DNA of 64,000 nt from Bradyrhizobium campsiandrae. GTDB taxonomy: Bacteria > Pseudomonadota > Alphaproteobacteria > Rhizobiales > Xanthobacteraceae. Position 1 is the first letter of the stretch; each line of letters opens with the position of its first letter. The notes beneath the pieces are model-generated. The model ran no database searches, had not been told where the DNA came from, and saw only the letters and a list, made by a program, of their open reading frames with translations. The position numbers were made by a program, and so were the translations under genes. Below are positions 52,288-62,800 of the stretch, piece after piece. The stretch is from NCBI RefSeq assembly GCF_014529705.1, contig NZ_JAANIH010000027.1:46805-110804 (forward strand), given 5' to 3'.

Positions 52288-53538
52288 ATGATGGGTTCGA
52301 ACGTGAAACGCGCAGCAAAACTCCTCATCGGCGCGCTGGTCGTGTTGCCGGCAGGCTATGCCGCCTATCATTTCAGAGATGACATCAAGGGCCTCAAGCT
52401 CCCTTTCCCGCTGCCCTTCATGCAGGCGGCAGACGCCGAGCAAGGCCCCGCCGCCGCGCCTCCGCCACGGCCGCCGGTCGCGGTGAAAGTCGCCGCCGCG
52501 AAGGCGGAGGACGTCCCGATCTATCTGACCGGCATCGGCACCATCCAGGCCTCCAACACCGTCAACGTGCAGAGCCGGGTCGATGGCGAGATCGTCCAGA
52601 TCCTTTTCCAGGAGGGGCAGGACGTCAAACAGGGCGACATCCTCGCGGTGATCGATCCGCGCCCGTTCCAGGCCCAGCTCGACCAGCAGATCGCGGTGCG
52701 GCAGAAGGACCAAGCGCTGCTCGACGGCGCCCAGATCGACATGGAGCGCTATGACGCGCTGATCCAGAAGGCCGCCGCGATCTCCCGGCAGGTGGTGGAC
52801 CAGCAGCATGCGCTGGTCGAGCAATACAAGGCGCAGGTCCGCAACGACGATGCGCAGATCGAATACGCCCGCACGCAGCTCGGTTTCACCAACATCCGCG
52901 CGCCGATCAGCGGCCGGCTCGGCATCCGCCAGGTCGACCAGGGCAATTACGTGCGCGCGGTGTCGCCGACGACCATCGTCACCGTGACGCAATTGCAGCC
53001 GATCTCGGTCATCTACACGCTCGCCGCGGTCGCGGTCGGCCAGACCCGGCTCAGCCTCGGCCAGACCGATGCGCCGGTGGTCGCGCTCACCGCCGACAAC
53101 AGCACCGAGCTCGACAAGGGCACGATCACGCTGGTCGACAACCAGGTCGACCAGGCCAGCGGCACCATCAAGCTGAAGGCGACCTTTCCCAACAAGGCGC
53201 TGAAGCTCTGGCCGGGCAATTTCGCCAACGGACGGATCACGGTGGACACGCGCAAGAACGCCATCACCGCGCCGGCGGTCGCCGTACGGCACGGGCCGCG
53301 CGGCGATTTCGTCTGGGTCGCGAAGGCGGACGACACCGCGGCGTTCCGACCCGTCACGGTCGGGCAGATCTTCGACGGGCGCGCGCTGATCGACAAGGGT
53401 CTCGCCCGGGGCGAGCGCGTCGTCACCGACGGCTATTACCGGCTCGAGAACGGCGCCCGCATCGCGATCGAGGGCCAGACGCCGACCGCCAAGGCGCAGC
53501 CCGCCCCTCAGACGCGCCCCGAGCCGCGCGTCGACTAA
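52288..53538 (+). CDS. RND efflux periplasmic adaptor (MdtA-like)
   Basis: A 416-residue membrane-fusion protein. An N-terminal anchor or signal (LLIGALVVLPAGYAAYHF) is followed by a proline-rich linker, the lipoyl/barrel part with VDGEIVQILFQEGQDVKQGD near residue 98, a helical hairpin, and barrel segments with IRAPISGRLGIRQVDQGNYV near residue 205. It bridges an RND pump to an outer-membrane channel. Two RND pump genes follow, the same order as mdtABC. No regulator gene or TolC-like gene adjoins; the 209-bp gap upstream may hold the promoter. Confidence 0.88.
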   Translation: MMGSNVKRAAKLLIGALVVLPAGYAAYHFRDDIKGLKLPFPLPFMQAADAEQGPAAAPPPRPPVAVKVAAAKAEDVPIYLTGIGTIQASNTVNVQSRVDGEIVQILFQEGQDVKQGDILAVIDPRPFQAQLDQQIAVRQKDQALLDGAQIDMERYDALIQKAAAISRQVVDQQHALVEQYKAQVRNDDAQIEYARTQLGFTNIRAPISGRLGIRQVDQGNYVRAVSPTTIVTVTQLQPISVIYTLAAVAVGQTRLSLGQTDAPVVALTADNSTELDKGTITLVDNQVDQASGTIKLKATFPNKALKLWPGNFANGRITVDTRKNAITAPAVAVRHGPRGDFVWVAKADDTAAFRPVTVGQIFDGRALIDKGLARGERVVTDGYYRLENGARIAIEGQTPTAKAQPAPQTRPEPRVD

Positions 53539-53547
53539 AGGCTCGCC

Positions 53548-56500
53548 ATGTCCGCGCCCTTCATCATCAGGCCGATCGCGACGACGCTGATGATCGTCGC
53601 GGTCGTGCTGCTGGGCATGCTCGGCTATCGTGAACTTCCCATCGCGCCGCTGCCGAACGTCGACTTCCCCACCATCCAGGTGGTGACGGGCTATCCCGGC
53701 GCCTCAGCGACCGTGGTCGCAACGTCGATCACCGCGCCGCTGGAGCATTATTTCGGCACGATCTCCGGGCTGACGGATATGAGCTCGACCAGCTCGTACG
53801 GCTACAGCCAGATCACGCTGCAATTCGACCTGTCGCGCAAGATCGACGCCGCCGCGCAGGACGTGCAGGCGCGGATCAATGCGGCGGCCGGCTGGATTCC
53901 GGTCGAGCAGCTGCCGAGCCCGCCCACCTATCGCATGGTCAATCCGGCCGACACGCCGGTGCTGATCCTGGCTCTGACCTCCAAGACCATGGCGCTGCAC
54001 GAGGCCAATGATCATGCCGCGACCATCCTGGTGCCGAAGCTGTCGCAGATCCCGGGCGTCGGCGCCGTCAGCATCGAGGGCGGACAGACCCGCGCCGTTC
54101 GCCTGCAGATGAACCCGACCCGGCTGGCCGGGCTCGGCCTGTCGCTCGACGACGTCCGCCGCGGCATCGCCGCCACCACCGCAGACAATCCCAAGGGTTC
54201 GCTCGACGGTCCGAGGCAGGCGTTTCACGTCGACACCAATGACCAGCTGTTCACCGCGGAGGCCTACCAGGACGCGGTGATCGCCTATCGCAACGGCGCG
54301 CCGGTGCTGCTGCGCGATGTCGGCACGGCCATCGACGGCGTCGAGGATGCCGAGCAGGCCGCCTGGTTCCAGGGCGAGCGCGCCGTGCTCTTGGACATCC
54401 AGCGCCAGCCCGGCGCCAACACGATCGAGGTGGTGGATGCCATCAAGAGCATCCTGCCGAAGCTGCAGGATTCGCTGCCCGCGGCGCTGAAGATCTCCGT
54501 CGTCAGCGACCGCACCACGACAATCCGGGCGGCGATCCACGACGTGCAGTTCACGCTGGTGCTGACGGTGGCGCTGGTCGTGCTCGTGATCTTCATCTTC
54601 CTGCGCAAGCTGTGGGCCACCGTGATCCCCAGCGTCACGCTGCCGGTGTCGCTGATCGCGACCTTCGGAATCATGGCGCTGTGCGGCTTCAGCCTCGACA
54701 ATCTCTCGCTGATGGCGCTGACGATTGCGTCGGGTTTCGTCGTCGACGACGCCATCGTGATGATCGAGAACATCGCGCGCTATGTCGAGGACGGCGAGGA
54801 CCCGCTTCAAGCGGCGCTGAAGGGCGCCCGGCAGATCGGCTTCACCATCGTCTCGCTGACGGTGTCGCTGATCGCCGTGTTCATCCCGCTGCTGCTGATG
54901 GGCGGCGTGGTCGGCCGGCTGTTCCGTGAATTCGCCATCACGCTGTCCATCGCCGTCGTGATTTCCGGGCTGGTCTCGCTGACGTTGACCCCGATGATGT
55001 GCGCGCAGCTGCTGCGGCACGAGGATCCCGATGCGCGGCACGGCTTTCTGTACCGCCTCAGCGAGCGCGGCTTCGATGCCTCCGCCAGCTTCTACGTGTG
55101 GGGCCTCGACTGGGTGCTGCGACACCGCAACCTCACGCTGGCGTTCACCGTCCTCACCCTGGTTGCCACGGGAATGCTGTATGTCGCGATCCCCAAGGGC
55201 TTTCTGCCGCTGCAGGACACCGGCCTCTTGATCGGCACCACGGACGCGGCCCAGGACATCTCCTTTGCGGCAATGGCCGAGCGGCAGCAGCGGCTTGCAG
55301 CGGTGATCGCCGGGGATCCTGACGTCGTCACCGTCGGCAGCTTCGTCGGCATCGGCTCGGTCAACACCACGCTGAACAGCGGCCGGCTCTATATCGACAT
55401 TGGCAGCCCCGATGCACGGAAATCGTCCGCGGCGGCCGTGATGGCGCGGCTGCAACATGCGGTCGAGGGCGTTCATGGCATCACGCTGCATCTGCAGCCG
55501 GCGCAGGATCTGCAGATCGAAACGCGCGTCTCGCGCACGCAATATCAATATGCGCTGCAGGATCTCGACGAGGACGAGCTTCGGCTCTGGAGCCGGCGCC
55601 TGGTCGAAGGCTTGCGAAAACGGCCTGCGCTTGCCGACGTCGCCGACGACCGTCAGGACGAGGGCCTGCAGATGTCCGTGACCATCGACCGCCAGCTCGC
55701 GGCGAGCTACGGCATCAGCCTGAACACGATCGACCAGACGCTGTACGACGCCTTCGGGCAGCGCCAGATCGCAACCGTGTTCGGTCCCCTCACCCAATAT
55801 CACGTCATCCTCGAGGTCGATCCGGCCTTGCGCAACGATCCCGACATCCTGGGCAAGATCTACCTCACCGCCGCCGCGGCCCAGGCCAGCACGATCGATC
55901 AGCAGACCGGCGGCTTCAGCGGCGCCTTCAGCAAGGCTTCGGCGCCGGTGCCGCTGTCGGCCTTCGCGCGGATCGAGCGGCAGCACGCGCCGCTCTTGAT
56001 CTCGCATCAGGGCCTGTTTCCCGCCACGACGATCTCGTTCAACCTCGCCGACGGCGTGTCGCTGAGCCATGCGACCGAGGCGCTGCGCCAGACCGAGCGC
56101 GAGATCGGCCTGCCCGATGCCGTCACGACCAAGCTGATCGGCACCGCCGCCGAGTTCGCCAATTCGCTCAGCGATGAAAAATGGCTGCTGCTGGCCGCGA
56201 TCGTCACGGTCTACCTGATCCTCGGCATGCTCTATGAGAGCTACATCCACCCGATCACGATCCTGTCGACATTGCCGTCGGCCGGCATCGGCGCGCTGCT
56301 GGCGCTGATGCTGTACCGGCAGGATCTCAACCTGATCTCGCTGATCGGCATCATCCTGTTGATCGGCATCGTCAAGAAGAACGCCATCATGATGGTGGAC
56401 TTTGCGCTCGCCGCCGAACGCGAGGAGGGCGCGACCTCGTTCGACGCCATCAGGCAGGCCTGCATCCTGCGCTTCCGCCCGATCATGATGACGACGATGG

Positions 56501-56733
56501 CGGCGCTGTTCGGCGCGCTGCCGCTGGCGATCGGCGCAGGCACCGGTTCCGAGCTGCGCCAGCCGCTCGGCATTTCCATCGTCGGCGGACTGATCGTCTC
56601 CCAGGTCCTGACGCTCTACACCACCCCCGTCGTCTATCTGGCCTTCGCCTCGCTGCGCACTCGCTTCGGGCGGCGGTCCGCATCTCCCGGCGATGTGGCG
56701 ACGCTGCCCCAGGCCGAGCGGCCGGCGCCGTGA
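53548..56733 (+). CDS. RND multidrug efflux pump, first subunit (MdtB-like)
   Basis: A 1061-residue inner-membrane pump of the HAE1/AcrB-type RND family. It has 12 predicted helices and two large periplasmic loops. The proton-relay helix carries LTIASGFVVDDAIVMIENIA with the two essential aspartates. Near the C-terminus GTGSELRQPLGISIVGG is the usual family signature. The closest layout is MdtB of the heteromeric MdtBC pump, since a second, distinct RND gene overlaps its stop by 4 bp. Substrates may include detergents or flavonoids, but this is a guess. Confidence 0.9.
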   Translation: MSAPFIIRPIATTLMIVAVVLLGMLGYRELPIAPLPNVDFPTIQVVTGYPGASATVVATSITAPLEHYFGTISGLTDMSSTSSYGYSQITLQFDLSRKIDAAAQDVQARINAAAGWIPVEQLPSPPTYRMVNPADTPVLILALTSKTMALHEANDHAATILVPKLSQIPGVGAVSIEGGQTRAVRLQMNPTRLAGLGLSLDDVRRGIAATTADNPKGSLDGPRQAFHVDTNDQLFTAEAYQDAVIAYRNGAPVLLRDVGTAIDGVEDAEQAAWFQGERAVLLDIQRQPGANTIEVVDAIKSILPKLQDSLPAALKISVVSDRTTTIRAAIHDVQFTLVLTVALVVLVIFIFLRKLWATVIPSVTLPVSLIATFGIMALCGFSLDNLSLMALTIASGFVVDDAIVMIENIARYVEDGEDPLQAALKGARQIGFTIVSLTVSLIAVFIPLLLMGGVVGRLFREFAITLSIAVVISGLVSLTLTPMMCAQLLRHEDPDARHGFLYRLSERGFDASASFYVWGLDWVLRHRNLTLAFTVLTLVATGMLYVAIPKGFLPLQDTGLLIGTTDAAQDISFAAMAERQQRLAAVIAGDPDVVTVGSFVGIGSVNTTLNSGRLYIDIGSPDARKSSAAAVMARLQHAVEGVHGITLHLQPAQDLQIETRVSRTQYQYALQDLDEDELRLWSRRLVEGLRKRPALADVADDRQDEGLQMSVTIDRQLAASYGISLNTIDQTLYDAFGQRQIATVFGPLTQYHVILEVDPALRNDPDILGKIYLTAAAAQASTIDQQTGGFSGAFSKASAPVPLSAFARIERQHAPLLISHQGLFPATTISFNLADGVSLSHATEALRQTEREIGLPDAVTTKLIGTAAEFANSLSDEKWLLLAAIVTVYLILGMLYESYIHPITILSTLPSAGIGALLALMLYRQDLNLISLIGIILLIGIVKKNAIMMVDFALAAEREEGATSFDAIRQACILRFRPIMMTTMAALFGALPLAIGAGTGSELRQPLGISIVGGLIVSQVLTLYTTPVVYLAFASLRTRFGRRSASPGDVATLPQAERPAP

Positions 56734-59700
56734 GCGTCACCGCGCAATTCGTACTGCGGCCGGTGGCGACGACGCTGCTGATGATCGGCGTGTTCCTGCT
56801 CGGCTGCGTCGCTTATTTCCGTCTGCCGATCGCTTCGGTGCCGGCGGTGGAGCGTCCGACGATCGGCATCTACGCGCCGTTCCCCGGCGCAAGCCCGGCA
56901 ACGGTCGCGAACGCACTGTCGCAGCCGCTCGAGACCACGCTGGCGCTGATCCCCGGGGTGACCGAAATCACCTCGTTCAGCGCCATGGGCGGCACCAGCA
57001 TCACGGTGCAGTTCGAGCTCTCCGTCGATCTCGATGCCGCCGCCGGCGCGGTGCAGGCCGCCATCAACTCGGCAGGGCCGAACCTGCCGAAGGGGCCGTG
57101 GCCACCGACCTATTGGAAGGCGAACCCCGCCGGCGCCGCGGTCATCGCGCTCGCACTCACCAGCGACGTGTTCACCTCAGGCGAGGTCTACAGTCTTGCC
57201 GACGGGGTGATCTCGCCAAAACTGTCGGAGCTTCCGGGCGTCGCGCGGATCAACGTCACCGGCGCCGAACGGAGCGCAGTGCGCATCCAGGTGTCGCCGG
57301 CCCGGCTCGCGGCCATGAACCTGTCGCTGGAAGCGGCGCGCGTCGCCGTCCTCAATGCTTCGCAGAACCTGCCGAAGGGTGCAATCTCGGTCGACGGCCA
57401 GCGCCTGACCATCGAGGCCAACGATCAGCTGCTCCAGGCGGTCGACTATCGCGACATCGTGCTGGCCTGGCGCAACGGCGCCCCTGTCAAGCTCGGCGAT
57501 GTCGCATCCGTGACCGATAGCGTCATCAACAACCGCCTCGCCGGCTGGTACGGCACCGAGCGCGGCGTCGTCCTGTTCGTCTACAAGCAGTCGGACGCCA
57601 ACATCGTCGAGACGGTCGATTCAATCAAGGCCGAGCTGCCGGAAATTGAGCGCTGGCTGCCGCCCGGCATCAAGCTGCACACGATCTACGACCGCACCAC
57701 GCTGATCCGCGCCGCCGTGAACGACGTCAAGCTCACGCTCATCATCGCATCGGCGCTGGTCGTGCTGGTCATTGCGTTGTTCCTCCGGCACTTCTGGGCG
57801 ACGGTGATTCCGAGCGTCACGATCCCGGTCTCGCTGGCCGCCACCCTGTTCGTGATGAGCCTGTGCGGCTTCAGCCTCGACAATCTGTCGCTGATGGCGC
57901 TGACCATCGCCGCCGGCTTCGTCGTGGACGATGCCATTGTCATGATCGAAAACATCATCCGGCGCATGTCCGAAGGCGAGCCGGCGCTGCAGGCTGCGAT
58001 CAACGGCAGCAGGCAGATGGCGTTCACGGTCGTCGCCATCACCGTATCCCTGATCGCGGCGCTGATCCCGATCCTGTTCATGCCCGACGTCGTCGGCCGC
58101 TATTTCCGCGAATTCGGCGTGACGCTGGTGGTCGCCATCGTGTCGTCTGCGGCGATCTCGCTGACGCTGACGCCGATGATGTGCGGACATCTGCTCGATC
58201 GCGGCCGCCAGCGCCTGCACAACCCCGATGCGGATCCGGGCCGCCGTACCTTCTATGCCCGCAGCCTCGACTGGACGCTGCGCCACCGTCTCCTCACCGC
58301 CGTGATGATCGCTGCTCTGACGGGGGCGAGCGTCTGGCTCTATCTGCAACTGCCGAAGGGTTTCATGCCGACCCAGGACACCGGCGTGATGTTTGTGCGG
58401 ACCGTTGCTCCCTCGAACATCTCGTTCCTGTCCATGGAGGACCGGCAGCGCGCCGTCGGCGCAGCGATCCTCGAGGACCCCGCGATATCAGGCCTGACGT
58501 CCTATATCGGCGAGGGCAATGGCAACGCACTCAGCGTCGGGCAGATGCTGGTCGCGCTGAAGCCGCCCGAGATCCGCAAGCAGTCCATCCAGCAGGTGAT
58601 CACGCGCCTGCGCGAGCGCATGAACCAGATTGACGGCGTCCGGGTGTTCTTCGTGCCGCTGCAGGATCTCAATCTCGGCGTCCAGTCCGGCGGGTCGCGT
58701 TTTCAGTATACGATGTGGGGCATCGACGAAGAGGCGGTGATACGCGCCGCGGAAAACATGATCCGCCGCGTCCGCGGCATCCCTGACATCATCGACGTCA
58801 TCGCGAGCTGGGAGACCGGCGGCCTGCAGGCGGGCCTCACCATCGACCGTGTTCGCGCCGCGATGCTCGGCGTGACGCCCGTGGCGGTCGACAACACGCT
58901 CAACGACGCCTTCGGCCAGCGCCAGGTCAATCTGTTGTTCTTTCCGACCAATTATTCGCGCGTGATCTTCGAGGTCGAGCCGGAGGCGGCAACCGGCCCC
59001 GACTCCATGAGCCAGATCTACGTGCCGAGCGCCAGCGGCAAAGCGGTGCCGCTGACGGCCTTGACCAAGCCGCAGCGCGCCCACGCCGCGATGTGGGTGC
59101 GTCACAGCGCCCAGTTTCCGGCCGCGACGATTTTCTTCGACATCAAGCCCGGCACCTCGATCGCCGACGCCATCTCCTCGATCCGGAAGCAGGAGGCCGA
59201 AGCCAAGCTGCCCGACGACATCAAGGCGGAATTCCGCGGCGAAGCCAAGGAAGCCGACAAATCGATCGTCAAGCAGGCGGCGCTGTTCGCAGCCGCCCTG
59301 ATCGCGATCTACATCGCGCTCGGCATGCTCTACGAGAGCTACGTCCATCCGCTGACCATTCTCTCGACCCTGCCGCCGACCGCGTTCGGCGCGCTGGTCG
59401 CGCTGTGGGCGACCAAGACGCAGTTCACGCTGGTGACCACGATTGCCTGCATCCTCCTGGTCGGCATGGTGATGAAGAACGCCATCATGATGGTCGACTA
59501 TGCGCTCGATGCCGAGCGGAATCGCGGCCTCGAAGCCCGCGAGGCCATCCTGCTCGCGGCACGGCTGCGGGCGCGGCCAATCACCATGACGATGCTGGCC
59601 GCCTTCCTGAGCGCAGTCCCCATCGCCTTCGGCACCGGCCCGGGTTTCGAGATCCGCCAGCCGCTCGGCATCACCGTCATGGGCGGCCTCGTCGTCGCGC

Positions 59701-59840
59701 AGCTGTTCACGCTCTACTCGACGCCGGCGATGTATCTGATCCTGGACAGGTTGCGACGGCGGAAGAAGGGGGCGGCGCGTTTTGCTTCGCCCCTCCCGCT
59801 TGCGGGAGAGGCCGACGCGCTGCCAGAGCGCGGCTTGTGA
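56730..59840 (+). CDS. RND multidrug efflux pump, second subunit (MdtC-like)
   Basis: A 1036-residue RND pump starting at a GTG in the GTGA overlap with the preceding gene. The proton-relay helix has LTIAAGFVVDDAIVMIENII, and the C-terminal signature is GTGPGFEIRQPLGITVMGG. It is clearly related to, but distinct from, the preceding subunit, which fits a heterotrimeric MdtB2C-type pump. The last 20 residues (ASPLPLAGEADALPERGL) are encoded by a palindromic repeat sequence and are not part of the normal protein. Confidence 0.9.
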   Translation: MSVTAQFVLRPVATTLLMIGVFLLGCVAYFRLPIASVPAVERPTIGIYAPFPGASPATVANALSQPLETTLALIPGVTEITSFSAMGGTSITVQFELSVDLDAAAGAVQAAINSAGPNLPKGPWPPTYWKANPAGAAVIALALTSDVFTSGEVYSLADGVISPKLSELPGVARINVTGAERSAVRIQVSPARLAAMNLSLEAARVAVLNASQNLPKGAISVDGQRLTIEANDQLLQAVDYRDIVLAWRNGAPVKLGDVASVTDSVINNRLAGWYGTERGVVLFVYKQSDANIVETVDSIKAELPEIERWLPPGIKLHTIYDRTTLIRAAVNDVKLTLIIASALVVLVIALFLRHFWATVIPSVTIPVSLAATLFVMSLCGFSLDNLSLMALTIAAGFVVDDAIVMIENIIRRMSEGEPALQAAINGSRQMAFTVVAITVSLIAALIPILFMPDVVGRYFREFGVTLVVAIVSSAAISLTLTPMMCGHLLDRGRQRLHNPDADPGRRTFYARSLDWTLRHRLLTAVMIAALTGASVWLYLQLPKGFMPTQDTGVMFVRTVAPSNISFLSMEDRQRAVGAAILEDPAISGLTSYIGEGNGNALSVGQMLVALKPPEIRKQSIQQVITRLRERMNQIDGVRVFFVPLQDLNLGVQSGGSRFQYTMWGIDEEAVIRAAENMIRRVRGIPDIIDVIASWETGGLQAGLTIDRVRAAMLGVTPVAVDNTLNDAFGQRQVNLLFFPTNYSRVIFEVEPEAATGPDSMSQIYVPSASGKAVPLTALTKPQRAHAAMWVRHSAQFPAATIFFDIKPGTSIADAISSIRKQEAEAKLPDDIKAEFRGEAKEADKSIVKQAALFAAALIAIYIALGMLYESYVHPLTILSTLPPTAFGALVALWATKTQFTLVTTIACILLVGMVMKNAIMMVDYALDAERNRGLEAREAILLAARLRARPITMTMLAAFLSAVPIAFGTGPGFEIRQPLGITVMGGLVVAQLFTLYSTPAMYLILDRLRRRKKGAARFASPLPLAGEADALPERGL
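59793..59808. repeat. Palindromic repeat unit inside the end of the RND gene
   Basis: CTCCCGCTTGCGGGAG has 7-bp arms and a 2-base loop. With its flanks (CCCCTCCCGCTTGCGGGAGA) it is like the CTCTCCCGC...GCGGGAGAGG intergenic palindromes I know from rhizobial genomes. Here it is read as the C-terminal coding tail SPLPLAGE. It may also act as a transcript-end stem-loop. Confidence 0.6.
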
Positions 59841-59873
59841 GGGCTCTCTCTACGCCGATGCCGCTGCCATCTC

Positions 59874-62800
59874 CTATCGCCCGGAGCGCAGGTAGATCCA
59901 ATCGTCATCATCGCCGGCTGCCGCGATACGGGGCAATGACGGCAAGTCAGACTGCTCGGGATCTTCGGTGCTCTCCGGGACCAAGCGATCGCTCTCGCTG
60001 TCGAAAATGCACAGCACGCCTGTCGCGGTCCTTGCATTTTCGCGACCGCCGGCGTCCCGCGGCTTGCTCCGCTTGACCATGGCCGGCAACAGGATGCCGC
60101 CGGCGAACAGCGCCTGCAGCACGTCCGACCGCCGCGGTTGATCGCCCATCATGATGGCGATCTGATCGGCGGACGCCGCCTGTGTCGACGCAATCCGGAT
60201 CGCGGAAGTTCTGGCTGCGTTGGCGTTCGGCAGAGACGCGCCATCCGCCGCGGCGCGCGTTACCGCGACGCCGGTGCCGGCGGCCGAACCCATTTGATCC
60301 GCTTCCGCGGCCGCCAGGACGATCGGCTGCTGGACCTCCTCGCCATGTTCGATGACCGTTCGCGGCACTGCCTTGGCGTCGAGCGCGGACAGCTTGATCG
60401 TGGACCGAACCAGAGCGGCGGTGCGGCCGTCTCCGATCGCGAACAGGATGGTCAGCGACTTCGGCTTGGCGGTCCCGAAGTCGATGGTCACCATGCCCGT
60501 CGCAGCATTGTACGACATGGTGCCGCCGCTGACCTGCAGAACGCCTTGCAGGCTCAGCGGGCGCCCGTCCGGCTGCCAGGCATTTCCGAGCAGTTCGGCC
60601 GCGGATATCGTGACAATCTGCGCCGCCGGTTTGGTGATGACCTCGGGCACGCCGACGACGGCGCTCGGCACGACCGCCGCGGTCACGTTCACCGTCACGA
60701 CGGCGGTCGAGGCTAGATTTCCGGACCCGATCGTGTAGGTGAAGCTGGCCTTCCCGGTGAAGCCCGGGTTCGGCGTGAACTGGATGATGCCGTTGACCTG
60801 GTCGAACACGACGCTGCCATTGACCGGGCTTCCGACGGCCGAGACCGCGCCGATCGGCAAGGTCAGCGAACCACCGTCGTTGGCCGTGAGTGCGGCGACG
60901 GGAATGGAGATCGTCTGGTTCTTGGACGTGGTGACCGTATCGGCCACGGCCTTGGGATAGGCATTGACCGTCGCCGTGCCCGACGTCGTCGAGACGCCAT
61001 CGCTCACCAGGTAGGAGAACGAATCCACGCCGGCCGTGGTCGACGGGGTGAAGACGACGACCTGGTGGTCGAAGTCCACGCTGATCGTGCCGCCATGCGG
61101 ATTGAGGACATTGGCGATGTGAAGCGCGAGGCCGTCCGGGGACGACGCCGTGGCGAGCAGCGTGGCGAAGGAGATCTGGACCGGCTGCCCGGCCAGCGTG
61201 TCGAACGAGACCTGGCTGACCACCGGCGCGGAATGGCGCGGAGCAAGATCGATGGTCACGCGCGCGGTCATGGTGGTGAGACCATCGCTCGCCGAATAGG
61301 TAAGGCTCGCCAACCCGTTGGTGTCGTTGAAATCAGGCGTCGGCGTGAACGTGATGGTCTGCTTGACGGCGTCGAACACCGCCGAGCCGTTCAGGATGTC
61401 GGAGACGCCCGTCAGGGTCAGCTTCTGGTTCTTGGCCACGATGTCATTGGCGAACAGACGAGACGCCGTCAGCGTGATCGAGGTGTTTTCCGCACCGGCA
61501 ATCGCATCATCGACCAGCTGGGACGCGGCGGACTTCTCCTCGATCAGGACATTGACGTGGGCCGCCGACGACAATTGCCCGTTGCTGACGGTGTAGTCGA
61601 AGCTCGCGTTTCCGGTGAAGCCGGTCGTCGGCGTGAAGGTGACCGTCTTGCCGTTGGTCGAGAGAGCGACGATGCCGCCGACGGGATTGGCGACGGAGGC
61701 AAGGCTCAGCGTCCCCTTGTTGGGGTCGCTGTCGTTGAGAAGCAGCGTCGAGGCGCTGATGACGAGCGGCTGGTTCTTGAATCCGACGAAGCTGTCGTTC
61801 ACGGCGATCGGTGCCGAGGCGACCGGGCTGACGACCACGAAGGCGGTCGAACTGCCCGTCAGCGTGCCGTCGGTCATCGAATAGTTGAAATAAGCGCGCC
61901 CGACGAAATTCGGATTGGGCGTGAACAGGACGACGTTCTTCTGCAGATCGATCGCGTAGGTTCCACCGGAAGCGCCAGTCACATTGACGAAGCTCAGCGG
62001 CGCGTTGCCGAAGTCGACGTCATTGGCCAGCAGCGACGCGAACGGAATCTCGATCGATTGGTTTTCCTTGGTGGCGAAGCTGTCGATGACGCCGACGGGG
62101 GCCTGCGGCGGCGCCTTGATATTCAGCGTGACGTGAGCCGAAGCTGCGTGGACACCATCGGTGATCGCATAGTCGAAGCCGGCGACGCCGGCACCGGACG
62201 GCGTGAACTGGATTAGTCCATGCGAACTGTCGAAGGCGACGCTGCCGCCAACCGCGCCGGAGACGCCGGTGATGGTCGGTATGATGTGGTCGGCATCGGT
62301 GTCGTTGGCCAGCAGCGAGCTGACCGGCAGGACGATCTTGTCGCCGAGCTGATAGTTGTAGGTATCGCCATTGGCGACCGGCGCGTGGGCCGTTGCGACG
62401 GTCCCGAACCGGACGATCGCGGTCCCGAAGCTGTAGTGATTGCCGTCGGATGCACCGAACCGGAAGCTGCCGTCGCCGGTAAAGCCGGCGTTGGGCGTGA
62501 ATGTCACCGTCCGGGCCAGCGGATCGAGCGCAACGGTCCCGTTCTTCGGCTGATCGGCCGAAGCGATGGTCAGCGTCACGTTGGTCGACTGGAACACGTT
62601 GGCCAGCAGGTCGTCGAACGAAACCGTGATCGCCTGCCCAACCGGCTGGCTGGGAAGTCGGACGGTCCCGGCAACCAGGGTCACCACCGACGGCGGCACG
62701 ACGTTGATCGTGACGTGCGCCTGCGCGCTCGCGCTGCCGGAGGCATATTGCACCTGATAATCAAAGCCCGCCGTGCCGGCAAAACCCGCCTCGGCGACGA

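Noticed and set aside
53704..56250. An 848-codon minus-strand frame opposite the first RND pump
   Set aside because: Antisense to a clear RND gene; its composition (HRQRD-rich) is typical of a shadow frame.
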